A stretch of 64,000 bases of DNA from Bdellovibrio sp. qaytius. GTDB taxonomy: Bacteria; Bdellovibrionota; Bdellovibrionia; Bdellovibrionales; Bdellovibrionaceae. Made by a program: the position numbers and the translations under genes. The stretch lies in the NCBI GenBank assembly GCA_004011035.1, contig CP025734.1:124001-188000 (forward strand). The letters are read 5' to 3'. Below are positions 36,681 to 45,736 of this stretch, in pieces. Below the pieces are notes generated by a model. That model saw only the letters and a list, made by a program, of their open reading frames with translations, did no database searches and was not told the DNA's origin. Within the stretch, counting starts at the first letter, position 1. Every line of letters starts with the position of its first letter.

Positions 36681-37523
36681 ATGAAATCACTATTGGTATT
36701 TATCATTTTAACAGCAGCAATTACGAGCTATTCAGCAGATGATCAAAAAGTAAAATCTGGATTATTCGAAGTGCAAAATGCACAAAACCAAGTGAACATT
36801 TTATTTAACGAAGTAAATCCTCAGCAGCAAGAACGTGTTCGTTATATCTCGCAAAGATTAGCTTTAGCAGAAAGTTATTTGCAACAATCACTGAATCAAT
36901 ATCCAAACCCACCAACACCACAACCTCCACCGTATCAACCACCAGGATCTGATGTAAAAGTTGAATTATTTCAAAGTGATTCTTGCCAAGGTGATCTCAT
37001 CGGAATCGTTAATGCCTCAACAGACTGTTCAAAATTTTCTGGAGCAGGAAATGTGTGGGCAATTCGTGTGAATGGTAAATGCCAAGACATCGATGACACA
37101 TCAGCCATCAACGCTTGCCGTTTGTATCAAAATGCGGGCAACACTCAGGCCGTAAAAGTTTATAAATCTGATAATTGCACTGATTCTTTATCTGGAATTT
37201 TTTCGACGTTTTCAAACTGTGAATCTTTACCGAATAACGGTAACAACGCGTGGGCGATTATGGTTGGCAATAAATGCCAAGATATCGCCGACACCAGTTT
37301 AACAATGAGCTGTCGTGCATTTAAGGCAATAAATTCGCAACGCGCCGTTAAACTTTTTCATTCAGACACTTGTAATGAATCAATGGTTGCGGCCATCGAT
37401 CAGAATACGAATTGTGAAACATTATTGGGTTTAGAAAATGTTTGGGCCATCCAAACCAACGGGCAATGCCAAGACGTGAGTGATATTGATGTTGTAACTG
37501 CGTGTAAGCGCTTTAAGCCATAG
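36681..37523 (+). CDS. Exported protein with three Cys-rich tandem repeats
   Basis: 280 aa from ATG 36681 (GGAGAG just upstream; an ATG at 36669 contains that site). Signal peptide to about 18, a helical segment (about 25-75), a Pro-rich linker (about 78-95), then three repeats of about 60 residues. Each repeat has the pattern VKxxxSDxCxxx..CxxxxxxxNxWAIxxxxxCQDxxDxxxxxxCxxF, with four Cys that could form two disulfides. The fold is unknown to me; a binding role at the surface is plausible. Confidence 0.7.
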   Translation: MKSLLVFIILTAAITSYSADDQKVKSGLFEVQNAQNQVNILFNEVNPQQQERVRYISQRLALAESYLQQSLNQYPNPPTPQPPPYQPPGSDVKVELFQSDSCQGDLIGIVNASTDCSKFSGAGNVWAIRVNGKCQDIDDTSAINACRLYQNAGNTQAVKVYKSDNCTDSLSGIFSTFSNCESLPNNGNNAWAIMVGNKCQDIADTSLTMSCRAFKAINSQRAVKLFHSDTCNESMVAAIDQNTNCETLLGLENVWAIQTNGQCQDVSDIDVVTACKRFKP

Positions 37524-37611
37524 TCTAAACTTAACAAAATTGCGTAATTCATTTGCGCGAAATAGGGCATTTTGTCCGTCAGCTGCCATTATTATTAGTA
37601 AACATACTCTA

Positions 37612-37629
37612 ACCCCCAATTCAGGGGGT
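37612..37629 (+). repeat. GC-rich hairpin
   Basis: ACCCCC and GGGGGT around AATTCA, 88 bp after the Cys-repeat gene. No clear T run; it may be a weak terminator. The rest of 37524-37756 shows nothing else. Confidence 0.45.
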
Positions 37630-37756
37630 GACGCATCATCAAGTAAACATCAAACTATGTTAGCTGATCTTAATTGGATTAAGATTAGCGGTTCTAATGC
37701 CATTATAATCGCGATCGCGGCTATAAACGCAAGAAAACATACGTAGAAAGAGTAAC

Positions 37757-38434
37757 TTGAAGACACTGACCGAATTTGCACAGAGTATTTGCCTTGTTAT
37801 CGAAGACAGCGCGACTCAATTTTTATCGAATGTAGTCACGTCAGCATTTCCTGGAATCTCTGTTCACTCAACGCCATCTGTTAAGCAAGCCCAGTCATGG
37901 TTACATGAACGTTCAACGAATGTAAAAAGCAAACCCCTTTATTTGGCTTTGGTTGATTTAAGTTTATCTGACGGAGCAGGATCAGGTTTAGATGTGATTC
38001 GTTCGTTAAAAGAAAAAGAACCACACGCACAATCAGTCGTCGTGACTATTTACGAAGAAGATAAATATCTTTTCGAAGCGTTAAGCGCGGGTGCCGTTGG
38101 TTATTTACTTAAAAAAGATGATCCAAGTTTTTTATCTGATATTTTAAAACGTATTTGCAATAACGAACCGCCATTATCGCCTTCAATTGCAAATCGCTTG
38201 ATTGAATATTTTCGCGAACCTGAAAAAGACAGCACAATTAAAACTGAACTTACAATTCGTGAACGCGAAACATTAGCGCATTTAGCACGTGGCCTAACAG
38301 TGGCTGAAGCTGCTGGGCGCATGGGTCTTAGTGCTCAAACTGTTGCAGGATATGTAAAAGTAATTTATCAAAAATTACATGTCTCTAACCGAGCCGAAGC
38401 CACCCGCGAAGCTATTCGTCGCGGATTAGTTTAA
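37757..38434 (+). CDS. Response regulator, receiver plus LuxR-type HTH
   Basis: 225 aa from a TTG start with a GAAAGAG-like site. Receiver domain (about 10-130): acidic pair in LVIEDS, phospho-acceptor Asp in ALVDLSLSDG (about 68) and Lys in YLLKKDDP. C-terminal LuxR/NarL HTH (about 160-220): LTIRERETLAHLARGLTVAE and LHVSNRAEAT. The partner kinase is not nearby. It could act on the following exported-protein gene, which a terminator separates from it. Confidence 0.9.
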   Translation: MKTLTEFAQSICLVIEDSATQFLSNVVTSAFPGISVHSTPSVKQAQSWLHERSTNVKSKPLYLALVDLSLSDGAGSGLDVIRSLKEKEPHAQSVVVTIYEEDKYLFEALSAGAVGYLLKKDDPSFLSDILKRICNNEPPLSPSIANRLIEYFREPEKDSTIKTELTIRERETLAHLARGLTVAEAAGRMGLSAQTVAGYVKVIYQKLHVSNRAEATREAIRRGLV

Positions 38435-38466
38435 TCATTTTTTAACTGGCATTTTGCCCAATGACC

Positions 38467-38490
38467 GCCCCATTAATTTGGGGCTTTCTT
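38467..38490 (+). terminator. Terminator after the response regulator gene
   Basis: GCCCCA and TGGGGC around TTAATT, then TTTCTT. It lies 32 bp after the stop, and inside an upstream extension of the next frame, which argues against that longer start. Confidence 0.75.
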
Positions 38491-38604
38491 ACTATCAAAC
38501 TCTATTTTTTTGAATTAGCCACCCTAAAGCTTGTGGCCCTTTGCTTGCTCTTTTCTGCTGGATTCCCCCCACAAACACTTTTTTACGAAAGACGGAGTCC
38601 TCGT

Positions 38605-39918
38605 ATGTTCAAATTATTTAAAAGATTTGTCGTGATCATTGCATCACTGTATTCAACGCAAGTTTTTGCTAGCGCATCACCAGCTTGTTACAGCTTTTCT
38701 GTGCCTGAGGGCCCAGAAGCTGATGCCATTGTTGTCGCTCGCCAAGAAACTTGGTGTTACCAACAATTAAATGATGCTACGGGAACACTTTTTGTTTTCA
38801 ATGCGGATGCTATGCCGATTAAACCCGAATTATCTTTTACGGTTGATGCTGATGGCATGATGACTCACGCCTCGATGATGCAGGGTCGTCGTACGGTTCA
38901 TAAAGTTTTAGCCAAAGAATTTAATCCGTTTTCTATTCCTTATAATGAACCAAAAGGTTTACAAGCACATGCTCCACAATTTGTAGATGGTGATATGATG
39001 CGTTCTGCGAACGAAGCTTTGCGCGTGTTATCCACGACACGAGCATCAGTGAGTACGCTGGCGATAGAAGCCGGAACCTTCGATGAAAATGCCAGCATTA
39101 AACCTTGGCGCGGTTATTGGTGGTCGTACGCTAATCGTCCCTTATCAAATGGATCAGATTCTCCGATGGCAAAATACGATCGTTTTGTTAAAGCAAGAAC
39201 AGGAACAAATCCAGGATCTCAATCTTGGGAGAACGCACATCATACTTATCACGGCATTAATTGGGAAGGTCACTGTAATGGATGGGCCGCAAGTTCGGTA
39301 TTACGAGCAGAACCCAAAACTTCTAAAACAGATTCATTATCAGGTGTGACATTTACCGTGTCAGATCAAAAAGGTTTATTATCTGAAGTTGATTACTGTG
39401 TAAAACTGGCTTTTTTTGGTACTCGTTACCGCGGACCAGGCAGCAATATGTATGATATCAACGCCGCAACTTTTCATAAAACTTTGCTATACTATATTGG
39501 TAATTTAAAAAAACCAGTGGCCATGGATTACAAACAATTAGAAGACGTCGATAATCATGTGATCTCTGGCTACAACATGAAAATTAAAAAAACAGGGCCA
39601 GATACTTATTCAGTTGTTGCAAAGCTTCGCGTTCATAAATATGACAAAGCCCGCAGTAACGACCCAGGTGATGCGCCAATGTACACTCGTACATATTCAT
39701 ATCGTTTGCGTGAAGAAGCAGATGGTACTTTAAGTGGATCATGGACTTCGGGTAATCCTGATTTTATGTGGGTACCTTTAGCGACTGAAGACTGTGGTAG
39801 TAATAATCCACGTATGGACCACGCTCGCATGCAAGAAATTTTAGATATTCCATCATCGATGGGTTCTATTGTAGATCCGATTCCTGGTGATCCAGATCCC
39901 CTTCCACCAAGTATTTAA
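38605..39918 (+). CDS. Exported transglutaminase-elicitor-like protein
   Basis: 437 aa from ATG 38605 with GGAG seven bases upstream. Signal peptide to about 23. The core has KPWRGYWWSYANRPL, then WEGHCNGWAASSVL, where the Cys sits in the pattern that I recall for the transglutaminase-elicitor family (named from oomycete M81C), followed by a His-containing NHVISGYNMKI segment. Such enzymes cross-link proteins or act as cysteine hydrolases. Activity is inferred from the motif only. Pro-rich C terminus. Confidence 0.68.
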   Translation: MFKLFKRFVVIIASLYSTQVFASASPACYSFSVPEGPEADAIVVARQETWCYQQLNDATGTLFVFNADAMPIKPELSFTVDADGMMTHASMMQGRRTVHKVLAKEFNPFSIPYNEPKGLQAHAPQFVDGDMMRSANEALRVLSTTRASVSTLAIEAGTFDENASIKPWRGYWWSYANRPLSNGSDSPMAKYDRFVKARTGTNPGSQSWENAHHTYHGINWEGHCNGWAASSVLRAEPKTSKTDSLSGVTFTVSDQKGLLSEVDYCVKLAFFGTRYRGPGSNMYDINAATFHKTLLYYIGNLKKPVAMDYKQLEDVDNHVISGYNMKIKKTGPDTYSVVAKLRVHKYDKARSNDPGDAPMYTRTYSYRLREEADGTLSGSWTSGNPDFMWVPLATEDCGSNNPRMDHARMQEILDIPSSMGSIVDPIPGDPDPLPPSI

Positions 39919-39942
39919 TTAATATTGTTTCATTTATATTTT

Positions 39943-39971
39943 GTTGCTCTTTAAAACCATTAAAGGGCAAC
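39943..39971 (+). terminator. Hairpin after the elicitor-like gene
   Basis: GTTGCTCTTTAA and TTAAAGGGCAAC form a 12-bp stem with one G-T wobble around AACCA. There is no T run after it, so termination strength is uncertain. Confidence 0.55.
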
Positions 39972-40034
39972 ATCATTCGACTTAAGACCGGGTCCGGACT
40001 TTGCTTTTTTTAAAAAACCTGCGAAAATTTCAGT

Positions 40035-40616
40035 ATGGGCAAAAAGCTAATTTCATTCTTAGGCTGTGCATTTTTATTTACTGCAGTTTCATTAACTTCA
40101 ATTTCGGCAAAAGCCGTGGTCGCAGAATTGGGGTTGTTTTACTTTACTGATGATTTGTCTTCGACAAGCAGCATTTCACATTCACGCACAATTTATGATT
40201 TTGCAGTTCTGATGACTTCAGAAGGTAAAAGACTTTTAGGTATCGGTTGGAATTATGTCGGAGCTACTTCAGACGATGTCACGACAGCAACGACTTCATA
40301 TTCATCGACTGAAACGGGCCCTAAATTCACGTACATGTTTGGTAGTAATCAAGATTGGTATTTAGGTTTGGCTTATAACTTATTAGCTAAAGCGCAATTC
40401 TCTGATGCTAACGGCAGCGCTGAATGGCGTGGTACTTCATTAAAAGCAGAATTTGGATTTTTACCTAAGATCACCAGTCGTATCAATGCTGGGGTAAAGC
40501 TAAATTACCACCAAGCTAGCTATAACGAACAAATCACAAACACAACGACATTGACCCAAACGACCAATACCAAAACTATGATTTACCCTACGTTTTCACT
40601 AGTTTTTAAGTTCTAG
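40035..40616 (+). CDS. Small outer-membrane beta-barrel protein
   Basis: 193 aa with signal peptide (about 1-27). The mature part is made of alternating polar and aromatic strands (e.g. KRLLGIGWNYVGATSDD, QDWYLGLAYNLLAKAQF) and ends in Phe (FSLVFKF), a C-terminal barrel signature. About eight strands could fit. Function unknown. Confidence 0.65.
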   Translation: MGKKLISFLGCAFLFTAVSLTSISAKAVVAELGLFYFTDDLSSTSSISHSRTIYDFAVLMTSEGKRLLGIGWNYVGATSDDVTTATTSYSSTETGPKFTYMFGSNQDWYLGLAYNLLAKAQFSDANGSAEWRGTSLKAEFGFLPKITSRINAGVKLNYHQASYNEQITNTTTLTQTTNTKTMIYPTFSLVFKF

Positions 40617-40747
40617 GGGCCTTTAACGGCCACTCAGCTGTAAAATATTCAATAGCCTATTTCAGAGGTAATTACGGTTTGCCTCCAGGGGCAGACTCCC
40701 TTATTTTTAGCCTCGTCTAAAGATAACTTTTCATTCGGGGAGTCATA

Positions 40748-41428
40748 ATGTTTAAAGCATTTATTTTAACTATGGTTTTGGGGTTAAGCGCACAAGCACA
40801 AGTGTGGGACGCAGCAGTTGATGCAGTGACATTACCACCAGATTTTTCAGCACGTGAATTTAACGAAGCTGATTTTCAAAATTACCCGTGGTTAAAAGAA
40901 TTTAAATTAGTCGTTGTGATCAACAAAGCAAACACAGGCAACGATCGCCAAACATTACGTGTTTATGAAAATCAAAAAGTTATTTTACTTACAAAAATTT
41001 CTTCAGGCCGCGAAACTTACGAAAAAGGTTGTGGCCCTGGCCAAGAACCAAAAAAAGATCACTGTTCACAACGCGCTTACTGGTCAACAACGCCAGTTGG
41101 TTATTTTGATGTAGATACTTTAGACGAAAATTATTTTTCAAACCTTTGGCAAACATGGATGCCGTACGCGGTATTTTTTGAATCAGGTATTGCCACTCAC
41201 CAAGCGCCGGCAGGCACTGAAGGTAAGTTAGGTGGCCGTGCTTCTGGTGGTTGCGTAAGAATGCATCCAAATATGGCTCCTGTGTTGTTTAGTTATGTGC
41301 AAAAGGCTGGCAAAGGTTTAGTTCCAAAAGTAAATCGTGATGGCTCAGTGGCTCAAACAAAACAAGGCGACACAGTTCGCTGGCAAGGTTACAAAACTTT
41401 GTATATCGTACAGAACGTTGTGAAGTAA
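40748..41428 (+). CDS. L,D-transpeptidase (YkuD family)
   Basis: 226 aa with signal peptide (1-18, SAQAQ) and a GGGAG site before the ATG. The YkuD domain (about 55-225) contains VVVINKA at its start and the catalytic GGRASGGCVRMHP near residue 175, preceded by the conserved His (IATHQAP). It makes 3-3 cross-links or attaches amino acids or proteins to tetrapeptide stems. In Bdellovibrio such enzymes are known to act on self and prey wall. Confidence 0.88.
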   Translation: MFKAFILTMVLGLSAQAQVWDAAVDAVTLPPDFSAREFNEADFQNYPWLKEFKLVVVINKANTGNDRQTLRVYENQKVILLTKISSGRETYEKGCGPGQEPKKDHCSQRAYWSTTPVGYFDVDTLDENYFSNLWQTWMPYAVFFESGIATHQAPAGTEGKLGGRASGGCVRMHPNMAPVLFSYVQKAGKGLVPKVNRDGSVAQTKQGDTVRWQGYKTLYIVQNVVK

Positions 41429-41468
41429 TCGCACAGATTTACCAGTGAAATAATCGCAGAGGACAGCC

Positions 41469-42173
41469 GTGAACTTACAAGAGCACTTAAAAGTAAAAGA
41501 ACAAGACCGCAATTATAACTGGGACGAGAAATTTTTTAAGTTGTTCAGTGAAATCGAAATCGGATTAGTTTCTAATGATCCCACTCAAGGGCCCGATGGT
41601 TGGCCGTATTTAATTTGCCAAACTTTAAACTCAAGCAATCAAAGTCAATTTGATGGCGATCGCATTGAGCATTCACAAAAAATTATGAAATGGTGTTCAA
41701 CTAAAGGCATCGGCTTAGTTGTTAACCCACAACGTGAACCATACCCTGATTATGTTTTTTCTTATGGAATGATTTGGTCATTCATTGAAACAGGCTATTT
41801 CATGCGCCCAGATCTAGCGCAAGCTTCTGGAAAAGTTGAATACCGCAACGATAAGATCTTCAGCGGTGTGCCGACTGAGCAGTATTTGCCGTTGTATGTA
41901 CGTAAAGTTTTAAAAGATTTTTTTAATGATCAGACAGTTTTTAATCCGAAAATTTTAATGATTTCACCGGATGAAAAAAATTATGATTTAGCATTCTCGC
42001 TTGAATCACTGGGTAACCCGCCAGAAAATGAACACGCAGGTATTGCCGAAGCGATTTCATGGTTCTTACCACCGCATTACTCGGTAGTGCTAGTCAGTGA
42101 GAACGGTCTTCCGAAGTTTACTGAGCTGTTAGGCAGCCCAGCAAAACCTTCGCATTCAGACTCTATGAACTAG
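41469..42173 (+). CDS. Cytoplasmic protein of unknown function
   Basis: 234 aa from GTG, with AGAGGA five bases upstream. No signal peptide. Contains GPDGWPYLICQT and FSYGMIWSFIETG segments; sequence looks globular, alpha/beta. I do not recognise the family. Its end overlaps the convergent PilZ gene by 11 bp. Confidence 0.65.
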   Translation: MNLQEHLKVKEQDRNYNWDEKFFKLFSEIEIGLVSNDPTQGPDGWPYLICQTLNSSNQSQFDGDRIEHSQKIMKWCSTKGIGLVVNPQREPYPDYVFSYGMIWSFIETGYFMRPDLAQASGKVEYRNDKIFSGVPTEQYLPLYVRKVLKDFFNDQTVFNPKILMISPDEKNYDLAFSLESLGNPPENEHAGIAEAISWFLPPHYSVVLVSENGLPKFTELLGSPAKPSHSDSMN

Positions 42174-42543
42174 GTAATAAATCAATTAAACATTCTCGCC
42201 AGTATTCAGGTGAATCCGAGCTGTAATCAACAGCGACTTGGAATCCTTTTTTGCCTAAAAACTTTGTGCGCGCCACTGTGCCTGAAATTTCAAGATCCAT
42301 TTCGTGGATTGTGAAAAACACTTTGTGACCGACTAATGATTCTAACGTCAAATTGCCGCGTAATTCTTTTTTAATAAAGTCTTCGCGTTTGAAGTTAATT
42401 AAAATCCCTGATGCTGATGCCTCAACGATCTCACCGTATTTCGCAATTTTTTCTAAACTCTCTAACGATGAAAAAGTATCTAGCGTTAGCGGAGTAACTT
42501 CTTTGCGTGGGGCCTGTCTATATTTTCTTTGTGATGCACTCAT
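42163..42543 (-). CDS. PilZ-domain protein
   Basis: 126 aa. The pattern RKYRQAPRKEV (Arg-containing stretch for cyclic di-GMP) followed by VEASASGILINF and a terminal beta-barrel-like GFQVAVDYSSDSPEYWRECL resembles a single PilZ domain. The first acidic position of the DxSxxG motif is Glu here, so nucleotide binding may be altered. Bdellovibrio genomes carry many PilZ proteins for cyclic di-GMP control of lifestyle. Confidence 0.65.
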   Translation of the reverse strand: MSASQRKYRQAPRKEVTPLTLDTFSSLESLEKIAKYGEIVEASASGILINFKREDFIKKELRGNLTLESLVGHKVFFTIHEMDLEISGTVARTKFLGKKGFQVAVDYSSDSPEYWRECLIDLLPSS

Positions 42544-42638
42544 GTCAGTGATCCTTTCGTTCGCTTATCTAATGAACTCATCGGGGGATACTGGACTTAG
42601 GTTGAGGGCCGGAATATTAAAATAAATTTAAAGGTCTA

Positions 42639-43217
42639 TTAGAAAAAAAAGATTGTCCAATTATGATCCAAAATACGCTGTGAGTAGCCCAAATTGTGTT
42701 TCAGAGTGAGACCACTCGGAGGAACAGCACGAAATTTTAAGGTTTCTAAATAATTTGTCGGCTGCCAATCAGTGACCACAGCTTGCGACATCACTTCAAG
42801 TGATAGGGCTTTGAAAACCGCTTCTTTAGCGGTCCACAGGTAATCAGTGCCTGGGGCTTCAGACATTTCAATGGCCGAAGATACACGTTCAACAACTTTT
42901 TTTTGTACGCGATCACTGCGCTCAATATCCATTCCGATAATTTGATCTGACTGAATATACCCACCGATTTTATCTGAGTGAGAAATCGAGAAATTCCAAT
43001 CAGCTGTTTTCGGTCGATTGTTTAAATCTAGAAGTAATTCATTTTCTTGTGGTGTTAAAACATTACTTTCAATAATGCCCATACGAATATTTAAACGATG
43101 CACAGGGTTTTGCGAGCTGAATTCTTCTAAAATTAAACCCGAAGCCATAAGGCCACTGTCACGTTCAACGAACGCCGCAAATTGATTAAATAAATCAGTA
43201 AACGATGGATTACCCAT
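42639..43217 (-). CDS. 4'-phosphopantetheinyl transferase (Sfp-like)
   Basis: 192 aa from ATG 43217, which overlaps nadA by 8 bp; an ATG at 43238 would overlap by 29 bp. Motifs: FSISHSDKIGG, IGMDIERSDR (Mg-binding acidic pair) and LWTAKEAVFKAL, as in Sfp/AcpT enzymes. It transfers phosphopantetheine from coenzyme A to carrier proteins. Which carrier it serves cannot be told from the neighbours. Confidence 0.85.
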   Translation of the reverse strand: MGNPSFTDLFNQFAAFVERDSGLMASGLILEEFSSQNPVHRLNIRMGIIESNVLTPQENELLLDLNNRPKTADWNFSISHSDKIGGYIQSDQIIGMDIERSDRVQKKVVERVSSAIEMSEAPGTDYLWTAKEAVFKALSLEVMSQAVVTDWQPTNYLETLKFRAVPPSGLTLKHNLGYSQRILDHNWTIFFF

Positions 43218-44181
43218 TAAAGCTTGCCGGCCATTCAACAGGTTTGTTGCTAGTGATCTTCATCATACGATCAAGAGACGCATAAGCTTTTAATCTTAAC
43301 GCTTCATCAAGTTTAACTTCAGGTTTAAAAGTTAAAAGTGCGTTGTGAATTTTTTGAAGGTTGTTCATTTTCATAAACGGGCAGTCATTGCACATGCAAT
43401 TTTCATCAACCACCGGAGCTTGAATTAATTCAGCATCAGGGCGAAGTTTTTGCATTTGGTGAAAGATACCTGTTTCAGTAGCCACGATAAATTTTTTGAA
43501 TTTCGTGTTCTTTTCAACTTCTTCTAATAAACGCGAAGTTGAACCGATCACGGTAGCATATTTTAAAATTTCATCATCACACTCAGGATGCGCGATCACT
43601 AAGGCATCAGGGTGTTGTAATGTCAGCTTTTGTAAGCGATCAGCATTAAATAAAATATGCACCTGACAAGCTCCAGGCCATAAAATGAATTCGCGATTTA
43701 ATTGCTTTGATAACCATTTACCTAAATGTTGATCTGGCCCAAATAAAATGCGGCGATCTTTAGGAATCGATTCAACAATTTGTTTTGCATTGCTTGAAGT
43801 GATGATCACATCAGAGATTGATTTTACTTCAGCCGAAGAATTGATGTAGGTCACACAAATCGCATCGGGGTATTGTTTACGCCATGCTAAGTATTTATCG
43901 TAAGGCGCGCCTTCTACAAGCGAGCAGCCCGCAGCCATATCGGGAACTAGTACAGTTTTTTCAGGATTTAAAATTTTCACACTTTCAGCCATAAACACAA
44001 CGCCAGCTAAAAGAATATTTTTATTTGGAACCTGTTGGCCCATTTTAGAAAGATAAAAACTATCACCGACGTAATCGGCGATATCTTGAATCACACCATC
44101 TTCATAATAGTGAGCTAAAAGAGCGACGTCTTTTTCTTTTTTTAATTTTTGAATTTCAACAATCAGCTGAGCATCGTTCAT
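43210..44181 (-). CDS. nadA: Quinolinate synthase
   Basis: 323 aa. LLAHYYEDGVIQDIADYVGDS near the start, three Cys positions for the 4Fe-4S cluster (AGCSLVEGA, GACQVHILF and CMCNDCPFM) and the MAESVKILNP segment identify NadA. It condenses iminoaspartate and dihydroxyacetone phosphate to quinolinate in NAD synthesis. nadB and nadC are not in the window. It lies in a minus-strand run from dnaX to the transferase gene. Confidence 0.96.
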   Translation of the reverse strand: MNDAQLIVEIQKLKKEKDVALLAHYYEDGVIQDIADYVGDSFYLSKMGQQVPNKNILLAGVVFMAESVKILNPEKTVLVPDMAAGCSLVEGAPYDKYLAWRKQYPDAICVTYINSSAEVKSISDVIITSSNAKQIVESIPKDRRILFGPDQHLGKWLSKQLNREFILWPGACQVHILFNADRLQKLTLQHPDALVIAHPECDDEILKYATVIGSTSRLLEEVEKNTKFKKFIVATETGIFHQMQKLRPDAELIQAPVVDENCMCNDCPFMKMNNLQKIHNALLTFKPEVKLDEALRLKAYASLDRMMKITSNKPVEWPASFNG

Positions 44182-44196
44182 ATGGGCTTCCCAAGT

Positions 44197-44790
44197 CTAA
44201 ACGGTCGCTCCGCCTTTAAGGGTTTGGATGATCGATTTAGACATCATTTTGAAACTCTCAAGTACACCTTTGCCTTCAAAGGCACAAGCTTCAATTTCTT
44301 GAGCGTTAAAACGATTTAAATGTTTACGTAATTCGCTAATAGGCAATGCCGTAGGAAGATCACGTTTGTTGTATTGTAAGATTAAAGGGATATCTTTGAT
44401 GTCATAACCTTGCTGGATAAGGTTCTTTTCTAAATTATCTAGGGCCTGTAGATTTTCATCTAAACGATCAGCCTGTGAATCTGCAACGAAGATAATTCCA
44501 TCGATGCCTTGTAAGATTAACTTACGAGTCGCATCGTAAACGATTTGTCCTGGAACGCTATAAACATGAAAGCGTGTTTTAAATCCACGAATTTCACCGA
44601 TATCTAAAGGTAGGAAATCAAATAACAGCGTCCGTTCAATTTCAGTGTTTAAAGCCATAAGCTTTGATTTCTGATCTTGCGCCAAAGATTGATACATCCA
44701 TTGAATGTTTGTTGTCTTACCGCCCAGTGATGGTCCGTAATAAACGATTTTGCAGTGAATTTCTTTAGCGTTGTAATTAAATAAAGACAT
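44197..44790 (-). CDS. mglA: MglA-type small Ras-like GTPase
   Basis: 197 aa. P-loop YYGPSLGGKTTN (about 18-29), VYSVPGQIVYDATRK switch II with the MglA-type PGQ, VADSQ and NKRD guanine motif. In myxobacteria MglA sets polarity for motility; in Bdellovibrio it is reported to control prey invasion. No MglB (roadblock) gene is next to it. It starts within one base of the recR stop and is probably co-transcribed with dnaX-ybaB-recR. Confidence 0.93.
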   Translation of the reverse strand: MSLFNYNAKEIHCKIVYYGPSLGGKTTNIQWMYQSLAQDQKSKLMALNTEIERTLLFDFLPLDIGEIRGFKTRFHVYSVPGQIVYDATRKLILQGIDGIIFVADSQADRLDENLQALDNLEKNLIQQGYDIKDIPLILQYNKRDLPTALPISELRKHLNRFNAQEIEACAFEGKGVLESFKMMSKSIIQTLKGGATV

Positions 44791-45405
44791 TTAGAGTTGA
44801 ATCCTGTTCTCTAAGGCGCGACCCATCGTACGGTCATCGATAAAATCAATATCAGAACCGATCGGAATCCCGTGCGCAATACGTGAAAGTTTAACACCTT
44901 TACCTTGCATTGTTTTAGCTAAGTATAAAGCTGTTGTGTCACCTTCAAGATCGGCATCAAGAGCAAGAATAACTTCTTTGATAACTGGGCCTTCACCATC
45001 AATACCTTTTTGGATTTTCGCCATAAGCTCTTGAATTTTTAAATCTTTAGCCGTGATGCCCTCTAACGGAGAAATAACTCCATGAAGAACATGATAACGG
45101 CCGTGAAAGGCTCCCGAAGATTCAATACGAAAAATATCTGAAGGTTCTTCAACTAAACAAATTGAATCATTCGCGCGATGTGGATCTTCGCAAAATTTGC
45201 AAAGTTCACGATCGGTGTAGTTAAAGCACACAGGGCAAGAATGAACTTCGGTTTGTACGCGTAGTAAGGCTTCAGATAATTTTTCTGGATACGAGTCTTT
45301 AGATTTTAAAATATAGAACGCCAGACGTTGAGCGGTTTTTGGCCCAATACCTGGTAAGCGCGAAAGCTCGTGAACTAATTTTTCTAAAGAAGCGATATGC
45401 AACAT
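44791..45405 (-). CDS. recR: Recombination protein RecR
   Basis: 204 aa with helix-hairpin-helix (LPGIGPKTAQRLAFYIL), four-Cys zinc finger (CPVCFNYTDRELCKFCEDP) and Toprim domain (LALDADLEGDTTALYLAK). It helps load RecA at gaps with RecO/RecF. Gene order dnaX-ybaB-recR is widely conserved. Confidence 0.97.
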   Translation of the reverse strand: MLHIASLEKLVHELSRLPGIGPKTAQRLAFYILKSKDSYPEKLSEALLRVQTEVHSCPVCFNYTDRELCKFCEDPHRANDSICLVEEPSDIFRIESSGAFHGRYHVLHGVISPLEGITAKDLKIQELMAKIQKGIDGEGPVIKEVILALDADLEGDTTALYLAKTMQGKGVKLSRIAHGIPIGSDIDFIDDRTMGRALENRIQL

Positions 45406-45408
45406 TGA

Positions 45409-45732
45409 TTACATTCCTGGAATATTCATGCCGCCAGTGATTTTTGACATCTCTTTTGAAGATTCATCTTTGGCAGTTTTTAAAGCGTCGTTAACAGCTG
45501 CAGTTACTAAGTCTTGTAACATCTCAGTGTCGCCAGCTTTCATAACTTCAGGATTGATTGTTAAAGTTAAAACTTTGTTTTCACCGTTAACTTTAGCAGT
45601 CACTGCGCCACCACCAGCTGTGCCAGTGTATTCACGAGTGCCTAATTCTTCTTGAAGCTTTTTCATTTTCATTTGCATTTGGTTAGCTTGTTTCATTAAG
45701 CCAGCCATGCCGTTTGCGCCGAAACCTTTCAT
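45409..45732 (-). CDS. ybaB: YbaB/EbfC nucleoid-associated protein
   Basis: 107 aa: helical N terminus (MAGLMKQANQMQMKMKKLQ), then VTAKVNGENKVLTLTINPEV and a second helix with LVTAAVNDALKTAK, the YbaB/EbfC pattern. Dimeric DNA-binding protein of unclear role. Four bases separate it from dnaX. Confidence 0.95.
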   Translation of the reverse strand: MKGFGANGMAGLMKQANQMQMKMKKLQEELGTREYTGTAGGGAVTAKVNGENKVLTLTINPEVMKAGDTEMLQDLVTAAVNDALKTAKDESSKEMSKITGGMNIPGM

Positions 45733-45736
45733 ACTA

